Part shown: in pieces, positions 25,804 to 33,788 of the stretch
How the letters are laid out: each line of letters begins with the position of its first letter
How positions within the stretch are numbered: the first letter of the stretch is position 1
From: Planctomycetota bacterium
Lineage (GTDB): Bacteria; Planctomycetota; J058
Length of the DNA: 64,000 nucleotides
Direction: 5' to 3'
Assembly (NCBI GenBank): GCA_023954375.1
Contig: JAMLIC010000012.1
Span: forward strand, 124,001-188,000
Notes under the pieces: generated by a model
What the model was told of the DNA's origin: nothing
Seen by the model: the letters and a program-made list of their open reading frames with translations, nothing else
The model's database searches: none
Position numbers and translations under genes: made by a program

Positions 25804-26260
25804 AGGGCCTGTCCTCGAACCCCCGTCTTCGCAGACGGCCGAGCCGCCTCCGGACACACCTCACCGCGCGTTCGCAGCAGGAGCGTCAGGCGAGGCCGAG
25901 GAGGGCGAGGCGCTGCGGCGCGAAGGCGAGGGAAGGCGGCCTCCTGGCCGCCGACCGAGCCTGAGCGGTGGGGGCCGACGAAGCCGGCCCCGACGCACCG
26001 CATGAGGCGCCCGCCCGTCTCCGCAGACGACCGTAGGGCCTGTCCTCGAACCCCGTCTTCGCAGACGGCCGAGCCGCCTCCGGACACACCTCACCGCGCG
26101 TTCGCAGCAGGAGCGTCAGGCGAGGCCGAGGAGGGCGAGGCGCTGCGGCGCGAAGGCGAGGGAAGGCGGCCTCCCCCCCCGGGGGGGGGGGGGGCCCCCC
26201 CCGCCCCCCCCCCCCCCCCCGCCGCGCCCGCCATCCTCGGCCGCAGCCGCGATCACACCG
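25804..26260 (-). repeat. Stop-anchored repeat family B, tandem copies 3a and 3b
   Basis: Copies at 25804-26003 and 26036-26260 share about 140 nt almost exactly (GGGCCTGTCCTCGAACCC start, CGGACACACCTCACCGCGCG, then AGGCGAGGCCGAGGAGG). In copy 3a the hairpin GGGGCCGAC-GAA-GCCGGCCCC is at 25971-25991. In copy 3b the hairpin zone is replaced by long G and C runs. Its terminal module (minus strand GGTGTGATCGCGGCTGCGGC) ends 3 nt from the TAG of the response-regulator gene. No gene is seen in 25691-26260. Confidence 0.8.
26173..26220. other. Homopolymer block: C8, G14, C8, G, C17
   Basis: The runs sit exactly where copy 3b of the repeat should carry its hairpin. The runs G14 and C8/C17 are self-complementary. 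Similar C15 lies at 37907-37921 at the same place in copy 4. Either hairpin-induced slippage in the cell or a sequencing and assembly artefact is likely, and the consensus here should be treated as unreliable. Confidence 0.8.
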
Positions 26261-27004
26261 CTAGCGGACGAAGCGGTAGCCGACGCCGCGGACGCTGAGG
26301 ATGTGCCGCGGGTTCTTGGGGTCGGGCTCGAACAGCTTGCGCAGCCGCATGATGAAGTTGTCGACCGTGCGCGTCTCGAGCGTGGCCGGCTCGTTCCAGA
26401 CCTTCTCGAGGAACATGCCGCGCGGGATCACCTTGCCCTCCTCCTGCGCGAAGAGGCGCATGATCGCGACCTCCTTGCCGGAGAGCTGCACGACCTGGCC
26501 CGTGTGCGTGGTGGCCTTCCAGGTGTGGAAGTCGACGCGGTTCTGCCCGAACGTCAGCCCGTCGCCCTCGGGCGCGTCGCCCGGCTGCTCGCCGGGGCCG
26601 GGGAGCGCCTCGGGCGATTCGCCGCGGCGCCGGTCCCAGACCTGCCGGCGGAGGTGGCCGCGGACGCGGGCGAGCAGCTCGTCGAGGTCGAACGGCTTGG
26701 CCACGTAGTCGTCGGCGCCGGCGTCGAGGCCGACGATCCGGTCCTCCATGGTGTCGCGCGCCGTGAGCATGATGATCGGCACGTAGTTGCCGGCGCGCCG
26801 GATCGCGCGCGCGACGTCGGTGCCGTCGAGGTCGCCCGGGAGCATGACGTCGAGGATCACCAGGTCGAGGGCGCCGCGCTCCACCTCCTGCAGCGCCTCG
26901 CGGCCGGTGCGCACGAGCCGCACCTCGTAGCCGGCGTTCTCGAGGTTGAAGCGCAGGCCGAGGGCGAGGTGCTCCTCGTCCTCGACCAGCAGCACGCGGC
27001 TCAC
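26261..27004 (-). CDS. OmpR/PhoB-type response regulator
   Basis: The protein has 247 residues. Receiver domain 1-120 with acidic pocket E8/D9/E10, phospho-acceptor Asp52 (LVILDVMLPG), Thr81 and Lys103 (AKPF). A Pro/Gly/Glu-rich linker of about 30 residues follows, then a winged-helix effector (VVQLSGKEVAIMRLF, DNFIMRLRKLFEPDP, VRGVGYRFV). The GTG start at 27004 overlaps the kinase gene stop by 4 nt. The DNA target is unknown. The linker is longer than usual for OmpR proteins. A family B repeat begins 3 nt after the stop. Confidence 0.93.
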   Translation of the reverse strand: MSRVLLVEDEEHLALGLRFNLENAGYEVRLVRTGREALQEVERGALDLVILDVMLPGDLDGTDVARAIRRAGNYVPIIMLTARDTMEDRIVGLDAGADDYVAKPFDLDELLARVRGHLRRQVWDRRRGESPEALPGPGEQPGDAPEGDGLTFGQNRVDFHTWKATTHTGQVVQLSGKEVAIMRLFAQEEGKVIPRGMFLEKVWNEPATLETRTVDNFIMRLRKLFEPDPKNPRHILSVRGVGYRFVR

Positions 27005-28008
27005 GCCGGCGCCTCGGCGGGGGCGGCCGGCGCGAGCGACGCGCTGACCGGCAGCTCGACGCGCACGGTCGTCCCGCGCCCCGGGCCGGGCGAGGTCGCC
27101 CAGACCTCGCCCCCGTGGGCCTCGACCAGCGTGCGCACGATCCACAGCCCGAGGCCGGTGCCCTGGCAGCGCGCGCCGGCCTCGCCCGGCGCGGCCCGGC
27201 CGAAGCGCTCGAAGATCCGCTCGAGGTCGCCCTCGGCGACGCCGCACCCGTCGTCGCGGACCTCGACGGCCACGGTGCCCTCGCGCGCGCCCTCGGCGAC
27301 GACGACCTGGACCGAGACGCCGCCGGCGTCGGGGCGGGCGTACTTGACCGCGTTGTCGAGGAGGTTGTCGATGACCTGGCGGAAGAGCGCCCGGTCGAGG
27401 TGCACGGAGACCTGCGGCCCCGGGGCGAAGGTCAGGCGCGCCTTGCCGTCGGTGCGCTCGAGGCCGAGGCGGCGCGCGGCCACGTAGTCGTCGAGCCAGG
27501 CGTTGAGGTCGGTCGGCTCGGGGGTCAGCTGGAGGCCGAGCGGCCCGTCGACCTGCGCCGTGCGCAGCACGTTCTGCAGCTGCCCGCGCAGCCGCTCGAC
27601 GTCGCTGAGGATCAGCTCGAGGAAGCGCTCCTGCTCGTCGGGCTTCAGCCCGGGGCGGCGGAGCGTCTGGGCGAAGAGCTTGATCGACGCCAGCGGCGAG
27701 TTGAGCTCGTGCGTGAACGTGGCGATGAACGAGGCCATGCGCTGGCTGGCGCGGATCTCGGAGATGAGCTGGGCGCCCAGCACCGAGAGGAGCACGATCG
27801 TGGTCACGAACAGCGCCGACCCCAGCGCGATGAACGTCCAGTGGAACGCCGCGCCGTGCTCCTCGGCCTCCCGCGCGAGCGCCTTGATCCGCTGGTAGTC
27901 GACGGCCAGGACGACGTTCCAGAGGACGAGCAGCGCGACGACGAGGACGAGCGCGAGCACGAACAGGATCGCCGGCCCGCGCACGGAGCGGATCTGCTTG
28001 AGGTTCAT
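27001..28008 (-). CDS. Membrane sensor histidine kinase
   Basis: The protein has 335 residues. Two membrane helices (12-35 and 58-82) enclose only about 20 residues, so it has no large periplasmic sensor and likely senses the membrane or a partner. The HisKA H-box is FTHELNSPLASIK with His100. The HATPase domain has DNAVKY (N-box), VRDDGCGVAEGD (G1) and GTGLGLWIV (G2). It phosphorylates the regulator encoded 4 nt downstream-overlapping. The ATG at 28008 overlaps the bolA stop in ATGA, an unusual partner for a two-component pair. Confidence 0.92.
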   Translation of the reverse strand: MNLKQIRSVRGPAILFVLALVLVVALLVLWNVVLAVDYQRIKALAREAEEHGAAFHWTFIALGSALFVTTIVLLSVLGAQLISEIRASQRMASFIATFTHELNSPLASIKLFAQTLRRPGLKPDEQERFLELILSDVERLRGQLQNVLRTAQVDGPLGLQLTPEPTDLNAWLDDYVAARRLGLERTDGKARLTFAPGPQVSVHLDRALFRQVIDNLLDNAVKYARPDAGGVSVQVVVAEGAREGTVAVEVRDDGCGVAEGDLERIFERFGRAAPGEAGARCQGTGLGLWIVRTLVEAHGGEVWATSPGPGRGTTVRVELPVSASLAPAAPAEAPA

Positions 28009-28286
28009 CCGGGCCGCTGCCAGCGCGAGGCGGGGATCGTCTTGAGGGCGAGGGCGTGGATGTCCGTGCCGAAGAGGCCGCGGACGCTGTCCTGCACGAG
28101 GCGGTGCTGCTCGACGAGCGTCTTGCCCTCGAAGGCGGCCGCGGCGACGGTCACGCGGAAGTGGCCGCCCTCCCTCGCCCCGGCGTGGCCGCGGTGCAGG
28201 TGGCTCTCGTCCTCGACCACGAGGTGGACGGGGTCGAGCGCCTCGCGCAGGATCCCCTCGATCTTCAGGCGGCGCTCCTCGCTCAT
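28005..28286 (-). CDS. bolA: BolA-family protein
   Basis: The protein has 93 residues. It has the BolA fold signature: DPVHLVVEDESHLHRGHAGAREGGH, then FRVTVAAAAFEGKTLVEQHRLVQD, ending with HALALKTIPASRW. It contains the conserved His pair of family members (HALALK region and SHLH), used with monothiol glutaredoxins to bind [2Fe-2S] clusters, but the regulatory role varies. It is the first gene of an operon with the histidine kinase and response regulator, which could mean redox- or iron-dependent signalling; this is inference. The ATG at 28286 gives normal family length. Confidence 0.85.
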   Translation of the reverse strand: MSEERRLKIEGILREALDPVHLVVEDESHLHRGHAGAREGGHFRVTVAAAAFEGKTLVEQHRLVQDSVRGLFGTDIHALALKTIPASRWQRPG

Positions 28287-28443
28287 CGGTGTCGGCCCGT
28301 CTCCTCGAGCGCCGCTCCGCGCGGCGTCGCCGCCATTGTCCGCCATGCCGGGACCCCCGACAACCAGGCGAGTTACGGGCCCGCCCGGAGGTGTGGGTGG
28401 TCGCGTGTAAGGTGCAGGTCAAGAGCCGCGAGGGGAGGGCAGC

Positions 28444-28641
28444 GTGGTCCAGGTCGTGCGCATTCCGGACAGCCAGGGCACGCGGGTCCTCTACCTGCGC
28501 GAGGGGTGCGTCGTCACCTACCGGCAGGGGAGCCGCACGCGCGACTGCGTCCTGCGCCGCCTCCCCGACCACGACGGCCGCGTGCTGGTCGAGGTCGACG
28601 GCAGGCAGGAGCGCGTCGCGGTGGCCGACCTGGTCGCCTGA
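28444..28641 (+). CDS. Small conserved-looking protein, unknown
   Basis: The protein has 65 residues. The GTG at 28444 follows GGGGAGGGCAGC. It is beta-rich (GTRVLYLREGCVVTYRQG, then GRVLVEVDGRQERVAVADLVA), which suggests a small SH3-like barrel. No family was recognised. It precedes the Uma2 gene by 24 nt, but that gene has its own leaderless promoter. Confidence 0.55.
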   Translation: MVQVVRIPDSQGTRVLYLREGCVVTYRQGSRTRDCVLRRLPDHDGRVLVEVDGRQERVAVADLVA

Positions 28642-28653
28642 GCCGGCGCGCGG

Positions 28654-28659
28654 TACGCT
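28654..28659 (+). promoter_or_regulatory. -10 box of leaderless promoter (TACGCT)
   Basis: TACGCT ends 6 nt before the ATG at 28666; no Shine-Dalgarno sequence. The same hexamer precedes fur. Confidence 0.5.
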
Positions 28660-28665
28660 GGCGAC

Positions 28666-29217
28666 ATGACCCGCGCCGGCGTCAAGCAGACGGTCGACGA
28701 CTACCGCGCGCTCCCCGAGGGCGGCCCGCGCTACCAGTTGATCGACGGGGAGCTCGTCCCCATGACGCCCGCGCCCTCCTACCGGCATCAGGCCCTCGTG
28801 GCGGAGCTCGTCATGCGCCTGCGCGGGTTCGTCCGCGGGCGGGGGCTCGGCGACGTCGTCGCCTCGCCGGTCGACGTCTACCTCGGTGAGCACGACGTCT
28901 TCCAGCCCGACGTGCTCTTCGTGTCGAGCGCCCGCGCCGGCCGGATCGCCCAGGACGGAGTCCGGGGCGCGCCGGACCTGATCGTCGAGGTGCTCTCGCC
29001 GTCGACGCGCCACCTCGACCTGGGGCACAAGAAGCGCGCGTGGGCGCGGCACGGCGTGATCGAGTACTGGGTGATCGACCCGGAGGACGAGACGATCACC
29101 GTCTACGACCTGCAGGGCGGGCGCCCCGAGGGGCGGACCCGCTCGCAGGGGGCGATCGAGTCCTCGCTGCTGCCCGGCCTCACGCTCGACGTGCGCGAGT
29201 ACTTCCAGGCGGCGTGA
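28666..29217 (+). CDS. Uma2-family (DUF820) putative nuclease
   Basis: The protein has 183 residues. It shows the PD-(D/E)XK-like Uma2 core: YQLIDGELVPM, QPDVLFVSSARAG, APDLIVEVLSPST, DLGHKKRAWARHGVIEYWVIDP. Uma2 proteins are numerous in cyanobacteria, planctomycetes and other large genomes; nuclease activity is predicted and their biological role is not settled. It stands alone behind a leaderless -10 box. Confidence 0.9.
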   Translation: MTRAGVKQTVDDYRALPEGGPRYQLIDGELVPMTPAPSYRHQALVAELVMRLRGFVRGRGLGDVVASPVDVYLGEHDVFQPDVLFVSSARAGRIAQDGVRGAPDLIVEVLSPSTRHLDLGHKKRAWARHGVIEYWVIDPEDETITVYDLQGGRPEGRTRSQGAIESSLLPGLTLDVREYFQAA

Positions 29218-29316
29218 GCGCCCCCGGCCTCCTCGCCGGTGGCGTGAAGAGGCAGGCACCTCGCGGGCGGCCGAGCGCGCGCTCGGCGCGAAGGGCGTCA
29301 GCGCGCGCGGCTGGAG

Positions 29317-29322
29317 TAGAAT
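29317..29322 (+). promoter_or_regulatory. -10 box of leaderless promoter (TAGAAT)
   Basis: TAGAAT ends 7 nt before the ATG at 29330; no Shine-Dalgarno sequence between. Confidence 0.55.
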
Positions 29323-29329
29323 CCGCGCG

Positions 29330-30958
29330 ATGGCCAGCGGGGCGCACGACGAGCCCAAGCCGGGGGCGGTCCGGGCGCGCGGCGCGCTCCTGGCGGTCGC
29401 CGCGCTCGCCGCGATCGCCGTGGCGTCCGCCGCCGCGCTGCGGCTGGCCTGGCCGGCGCAGGTCGACTGGGACGGCGACTTCGCCCTCCACACGCTGCGC
29501 GCGCTGGAGCTCGCCCGCGGCGAGCGCGTCGACGTGCTCGTCGGGTTCCGCACGAGCGCCGGCGGGGCGCACCTGCCCGGCCTCTTCCACCACCTGCTCG
29601 CCCTCCCCGCGCTGGCCGGCGCCGGGCCGGTCGGGCTCACGGCGGCGGTCGCCTGCACGAACGTCCTGGCGGTCCTGCTCCTCGTGACGGTCGGGCGGCG
29701 CGCCTTCGGCCTCGTCCCGGCCCTCGCGGGCGGGCTCCTCCTGGCGGTCCTCCCCGCGGCGGCCCTGCGCGCGCGGGCGATCCGCAACGAGACGCTGCTG
29801 GTCCCGTTGGTGGTGGCGCTGCTCGTGACCCTCGAGCGCGCGCGCCGGCGGCCGGGCTCGCGGGCCGCCGGGTTCGCCGCGGCGATCGCGGTCGCCATGG
29901 TGCAGCTCCACCTGAGCGCGGCGTTCCTCCTGGTCCCGCTGGCGGTCCCGCTCCTCCTGGCGCTGCGGCGGGCGGGGGCGCGCGCGTCGCTCCCGGGGCT
30001 CGCGCTGGCCGCCCTCCTCGCGGCGCCCTACGCGGCGCACGAGCTCTCGCGCGGGTTCCCCGAGGCGCGCGCGTTCGTCGCGGGCGTCGGCGGGCAGGAC
30101 GCCGCCCCCGGGCGCGAGGTCGGGGTGCACGCGCGCGCGACCCCGCTCGAGCTCGCGGCCCGCGCCGGGGACCTCCTCGGCACGAGCGGCTTCGCGGCCT
30201 ACGTGGGGGACGCGGCCTGGCGGGACGCGCTGGACCGCCTGCCCGCGCCGGTCCGCCTCGCGGTGCCCGTCGCGGCGGCGGGCGCCCAGGCGGCGGCCGC
30301 GCTGGGGCTCGTGCTGGCGGCGGTCGGGGCGGCGCCGGCGCGCCGCGCGGCGCACCGGCGCGTCGCGCTCCTCACGCTGGCGGCCCTCGGGGTCTACCTG
30401 CTGGTGGGGGTGCGGGCGCGCCAGGCCTACCTGTTCCTGCTCCTCCCCTGCCTGTGCCTCGCCGCCGGCGTGGGGCTCGCGTGGCTCCTCCGGGCGGCGC
30501 GCCGCCTGCCGGCCCCCTGGCCGCGGCCGGTCCGCCGCGGCCTCCTCGCCGGCGGCCTGGCCGGGGCCGCGCTCCTGGCCGCGGCCACGCTCGCGGCGCT
30601 GGGCGGGCTCGCGCGGGCCGGCGGCGCGCCCGACGCGCGCTACGGGGCGACGTACGCCTGCAAGCGGGCCGCGCTCGACTGGCTCCTCGAGCAGGGGCTC
30701 GGCCTCGGGCGCTACCCGTCGTTCGCCTACCCCATGACCTTCGACATCGCCTGGCGCGCGGCCCCGCCCGAGCGGCAGGCGCGCTACGCCCCCGTCGCCA
30801 CGCACGTGCCGTTCTGGGGGCAGCCGTTCCTCCTGCCGGTCCCGCGCGGGCCGCTGCGGACCGCCTCGCTCTACGAGGGGGCCGCCCCGCCCGGGGCGGC
30901 GCCGGCCGCGCGCTTCGGGCCGGTGGTCGTCGTCCTCGACGGAGGGGGGGGGCGATGA
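29330..30958 (+). CDS. Multi-spanning GT-C-like membrane protein
   Basis: The protein has 542 residues with about eleven hydrophobic segments. The first large loop contains VDWDGDFALHTLRALELARGE, with Asp residues like the catalytic loop of GT-C sugar transferases, followed by HLPGLFHHLLALPA, a pattern frequent in uncharacterised GT39/GT83-like proteins. The C-terminal soluble part of about 100 residues has Tyr and Pro. It is the first of a coupled run with the SGNH hydrolase and a lipoprotein gene (4-nt overlaps), suggesting joint assembly or decoration of a surface glycan. Confidence 0.75.
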   Translation: MASGAHDEPKPGAVRARGALLAVAALAAIAVASAAALRLAWPAQVDWDGDFALHTLRALELARGERVDVLVGFRTSAGGAHLPGLFHHLLALPALAGAGPVGLTAAVACTNVLAVLLLVTVGRRAFGLVPALAGGLLLAVLPAAALRARAIRNETLLVPLVVALLVTLERARRRPGSRAAGFAAAIAVAMVQLHLSAAFLLVPLAVPLLLALRRAGARASLPGLALAALLAAPYAAHELSRGFPEARAFVAGVGGQDAAPGREVGVHARATPLELAARAGDLLGTSGFAAYVGDAAWRDALDRLPAPVRLAVPVAAAGAQAAAALGLVLAAVGAAPARRAAHRRVALLTLAALGVYLLVGVRARQAYLFLLLPCLCLAAGVGLAWLLRAARRLPAPWPRPVRRGLLAGGLAGAALLAAATLAALGGLARAGGAPDARYGATYACKRAALDWLLEQGLGLGRYPSFAYPMTFDIAWRAAPPERQARYAPVATHVPFWGQPFLLPVPRGPLRTASLYEGAAPPGAAPAARFGPVVVVLDGGGGR

Positions 30959-32004
30959 CGCGCCGCAGGCTCGGCCGGCGCAGGCGCCTGCTCTTCGCGG
31001 CGGTGGCCGTGGCGCTCGCCCTCGGCGCCCTCGAGGTCGTCCTGACGCTCGCGGGCGTGCAGTACGCCCGCACGCCGCGGCTCATGAAGCAGGCGTTCGT
31101 CGACGACTACATCGGCTGGCAGAACCAGAACATCGAGCTGCTCCACTTCCAGCCGCATCCGGCCCGCATGTGGGCGCCGGTGCCCGGCGTCGGCGTGGTG
31201 AACGAGGACGGCCTGCAGGGGCCCCGCCTCCCGCGCGAGCGCGCGGCGGGGCGGGCGCGCGTGCTGTTCCTGGGCGACTCGTGCACGACCGCCGTCCCGG
31301 ACGGCTACCCGGCGCTCACCGTGGAGGCGCTCGGCCGGCGCGGGATCACGGCCGAGCCGCTCGTCGCCGCCTGCGGCGGCTACTCGACCTGGCAGGGGGC
31401 GCACTTCCTCGAGGAGGCGCTGGCGTGGCGCCCCGACGTGGTCGTCGCCTACTTCGGCTGGAACGACCACTGGGTCAGCGCGCTGCCCGACCACGCCTTC
31501 GTCCCTACCGGCGCGCTCGGCCGGCTCGCCGGGGAGACGGTCGGGCGCCTCAGGACCTACCAGCTCCTGCACCGGCTGATCCACCCGCCCGCCCCCACCG
31601 GGCTCCTGCCGCGCGACGCGGCGCGCCTGGCGGCGCAGGCGCGCGTCCCGCCGGCGGAGTTCACCGCCAACGTGCGGCGGATCACGGCGCGCGCGCGGGC
31701 CGCCGGGCTGCGCGTGGTGTGGGTCGTGGCGCCGATCGCGCCGCACGTGGTCGAGACCGACAAGTCCGTCCTGATCGGGCACACCGACCTGGTCCCGGCC
31801 GTGCACGCCCTCTACGCGCGCCTGCTCCGGGAGGCCGTCGCGGACGAGCCGGACGCGCTCCTCCTCGACCTCCCCGCCTTCGACCGGCGGACAATGCTGG
31901 CCGACGGGATCCACCCGTCGCCCGCGGGCAACGCGCTGATCGGCGAGGCCCTCGCCGAGGTGCTCGCGCGCGCGCTGACGACGGGCGAGGGGGAGCGACG
32001 ATGA
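30955..32004 (+). CDS. SGNH/GDSL-family hydrolase, membrane-anchored
   Basis: The protein has 349 residues. An N-terminal helix (LLFAAVAVALALGALEVVL) anchors it outside the cytoplasm. The SGNH blocks are visible: FLGDSCTT (Ser109), a Gly-rich ACGGYSTWQG, GWNDHW (Asn) and DGIHPSPAG near the end (Asp/His). Such enzymes add or remove acyl groups on sugars, for example O-acetyl groups. The ATG at 30955 overlaps the preceding stop by 4 nt, behind GGAGG. Context with two membrane glycosyltransferase-like genes and a GT2 supports a glycan substrate. Confidence 0.87.
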   Translation: MTRRRLGRRRRLLFAAVAVALALGALEVVLTLAGVQYARTPRLMKQAFVDDYIGWQNQNIELLHFQPHPARMWAPVPGVGVVNEDGLQGPRLPRERAAGRARVLFLGDSCTTAVPDGYPALTVEALGRRGITAEPLVAACGGYSTWQGAHFLEEALAWRPDVVVAYFGWNDHWVSALPDHAFVPTGALGRLAGETVGRLRTYQLLHRLIHPPAPTGLLPRDAARLAAQARVPPAEFTANVRRITARARAAGLRVVWVVAPIAPHVVETDKSVLIGHTDLVPAVHALYARLLREAVADEPDALLLDLPAFDRRTMLADGIHPSPAGNALIGEALAEVLARALTTGEGERR

Positions 32005-32315
32005 CCCTGGCGCGCGCGGCGCTCGCCGCCCTCCTCTCCTCGCTGGTCGCCCTCGGCGGCTGCCCCTCCGATCCGCCGCCGGCGGACCGGGCGGCCCTGC
32101 GCCTGGTGGAGGTCGGGCCGCGCCGGGCGGAGGTCGTGGCGGCGGTCGCCTCGCTCACCGGCTACCAGCCGAGCGTGGCCGAGGGCCTCGTGCGCCGGGC
32201 GCCCGTGACGCTCCCCGGGCTGACGCCCGAGGGGGCCGTCGAGGGGGCGCGGGTCCTCGAGGGCCTCGGGGCGAAGGTGGTGGTGCTCCCGGGGCCTCAG
32301 CCCTCTGGCCAGTAG
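32001..32315 (+). CDS. Lipoprotein with ribosomal L7/L12 C-terminal-like domain
   Basis: The protein has 104 residues. A lipoprotein signal (ALLSSLVALGGCPS) is followed directly by about 65 residues that read like the L7/L12 C-terminal domain: LRLVEVGPRRAEVVAAVASL, TGYQPSVAEGLVRRAP, GAVEGARVLEGLGAKVVVLP. This alpha/beta domain binds translation factors in the ribosome, so its presence on an exported lipoprotein means a reused fold. The ATG at 32001 overlaps the SGNH stop by 4 nt (GGGAGCGACG upstream). The last 19 nt overlap the converging GT2 gene. Confidence 0.75.
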   Translation: MTLARAALAALLSSLVALGGCPSDPPPADRAALRLVEVGPRRAEVVAAVASLTGYQPSVAEGLVRRAPVTLPGLTPEGAVEGARVLEGLGAKVVVLPGPQPSGQ

Positions 32316-33052
32316 GGGCCGGGGCCGAGCGCCTCGAGGGCGGGCGAGCGGTAGCGGCCGCGCCGGTGGTTCCAGGGCAGGCGCAGGAGCGCGCGCGCCA
32401 TCTCGGCGCCGTCGCTCGCCGGCAGGACCGACGAGGGGCCCGCGTTGCGCAGCCGCACGGGGATCCGCCGGATCAGGATGTCGTGCTTGAGCAGCACGTA
32501 GTAGAGCTCCACGTCGAAGGCGAACCGGTCGATCGTGAGCAGCGGGAAGAGGGCGTCCGCCAGCGCGCCGCTGAACGCCTTGAAGCCGCACTGGGTGTCG
32601 GGCACGCCGCTGACGACGAGCAGCGAGACGAGCTTGGTGAAGGTGCGGCTGGCCGCCCGGCGCAGGAGCGGCAGCCGGACCTCCGCCTCGGAGGCGCGGA
32701 GCGTCCGGTCGCCGAAGACGGCGTGGGACCCGCCCGCGACGAGGTCGCGCGCGTGCGGGATCGCCTCGAGCTCGTAGGGCAGGTCGACGTCCGTGAACAG
32801 CCGGCACTCGCCGCGCGCGCGCGCCATGCCCACCCGCACGGCGTGGCCCTTGCCCCGGTTCTCCGGCAGCTGGACGAGCGACACCCGCCCGGGGAGCTCG
32901 TCGGGGCGGACGCGCTCGGCGGGTCGGCTGCCGTCGTCGACCAGGACGACCTCCGCGTCCGGCGCGCGGCGCGCGAGGAAGGCGTCGAGCGTGGCCATGC
33001 TGGCGAGGGCCAGGGCGCGGTTGTCGTAGCAGGGCACGACGACGGAGAGCAT
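32297..33052 (-). CDS. Family 2 glycosyltransferase (polyprenyl-phosphate sugar synthase-like)
   Basis: The protein has 251 residues. It has a GT-A fold: SVVVPCYDN, VVLVDDGS, PENRGKGHAVRVGM, the metal-binding TDVDLPYE, and DTQCGFKAF, which is typical of the ALG5/dolichyl-phosphate glucose synthase group. It would charge a lipid-phosphate with a sugar that GT-C enzymes such as those at 7040 and 29330 use on the outer face. No membrane helices are seen. The ATG at 33052 is preferred over an upstream in-frame start. Confidence 0.88.
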   Translation of the reverse strand: MLSVVVPCYDNRALALASMATLDAFLARRAPDAEVVLVDDGSRPAERVRPDELPGRVSLVQLPENRGKGHAVRVGMARARGECRLFTDVDLPYELEAIPHARDLVAGGSHAVFGDRTLRASEAEVRLPLLRRAASRTFTKLVSLLVVSGVPDTQCGFKAFSGALADALFPLLTIDRFAFDVELYYVLLKHDILIRRIPVRLRNAGPSSVLPASDGAEMARALLRLPWNHRRGRYRSPALEALGPGPYWPEG

Positions 33053-33107
33053 GCGGCCACGCCACCGTAGCCGCGCGGCGCGGGGCGCGGAAGCGCCAGG
33101 GCGCGCG

Positions 33108-33788
33108 TCAGGCGTCGAGGTCGGCCCGCGCGCCACGGGCGGGTACGCGTCCGAGGCGCGCCGCGAGCCCCCGGTGGACCGCGTCGGCCAGCGCCTCCCG
33201 ATCGGGGGCGGCGCCGAGCGCCTCGAGCGAGGCCATGACGTTCGCCTCCAGGTCGCACGGGCGGAACAGGCGGAACCTCGCCAGGTCGGCCGTGAGGTTG
33301 AGCGCGAAGCCGTGGTAGGTGACCCAGCCGCGGCAGGCGATCCCGATCGAGCAGACCTTCCGCTCGCCCGACCACACGCCGGTCAGCCCCGGGCGCGGGC
33401 CGGCCGGCAGCCCGGTCGTCGACGTGACCGCCGCGGCCACGGCCTCCTCGAGCGCGCGCAGCACGCGGTGCAGGTCGCGCTCGCCCTCCTCGAGCCGGAC
33501 GATCGGGTAGCCGACGAGCTGGCCAGGGCCGTGGTAGGTGGCCGCGCCGCCGCGCTCGACCTCGACCACCCGCAGGCCGGCCGCCGTCACCGGGGCGAGC
33601 TCGCCCTGGTCGCGCTCGGCGGCCTGGGCGCGCCGCCCGGTCGTGACCACCTCGTCGTGCTCGACGAGGAGCAGGAGGTCCTCGCCCTGGCCCGCCCGGC
33701 GCCGCTCGACGAGGGCGCGCTGGAGCGCGAGCGCCTCCTCGTAGACGACGCGGCCCAGGTCGACGGCGACCAGGCGCCGCGCGGTCAC
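33108..33788 (-). CDS. lipB: Octanoyl-[acyl carrier protein] transferase
   Basis: The protein has 226 residues. Motifs of LipB are all present: VTTGRRA in place of the usual LG(R/K) segment, VERGGAATYHGPGQLVGYPIV, GVWSGERKVCSIGIACRGWVTYHGFALN (with the catalytic Lys and Cys-region ACR-G) and FRPCDLE. It moves octanoyl groups from ACP to E2 subunits for lipoate synthesis. The GTG start overlaps the stop of the preceding E1-alpha gene by 4 nt. It is therefore made with the lipoylated E2 encoded in the same operon. Confidence 0.92.
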   Translation of the reverse strand: MTARRLVAVDLGRVVYEEALALQRALVERRRAGQGEDLLLLVEHDEVVTTGRRAQAAERDQGELAPVTAAGLRVVEVERGGAATYHGPGQLVGYPIVRLEEGERDLHRVLRALEEAVAAAVTSTTGLPAGPRPGLTGVWSGERKVCSIGIACRGWVTYHGFALNLTADLARFRLFRPCDLEANVMASLEALGAAPDREALADAVHRGLAARLGRVPARGARADLDA

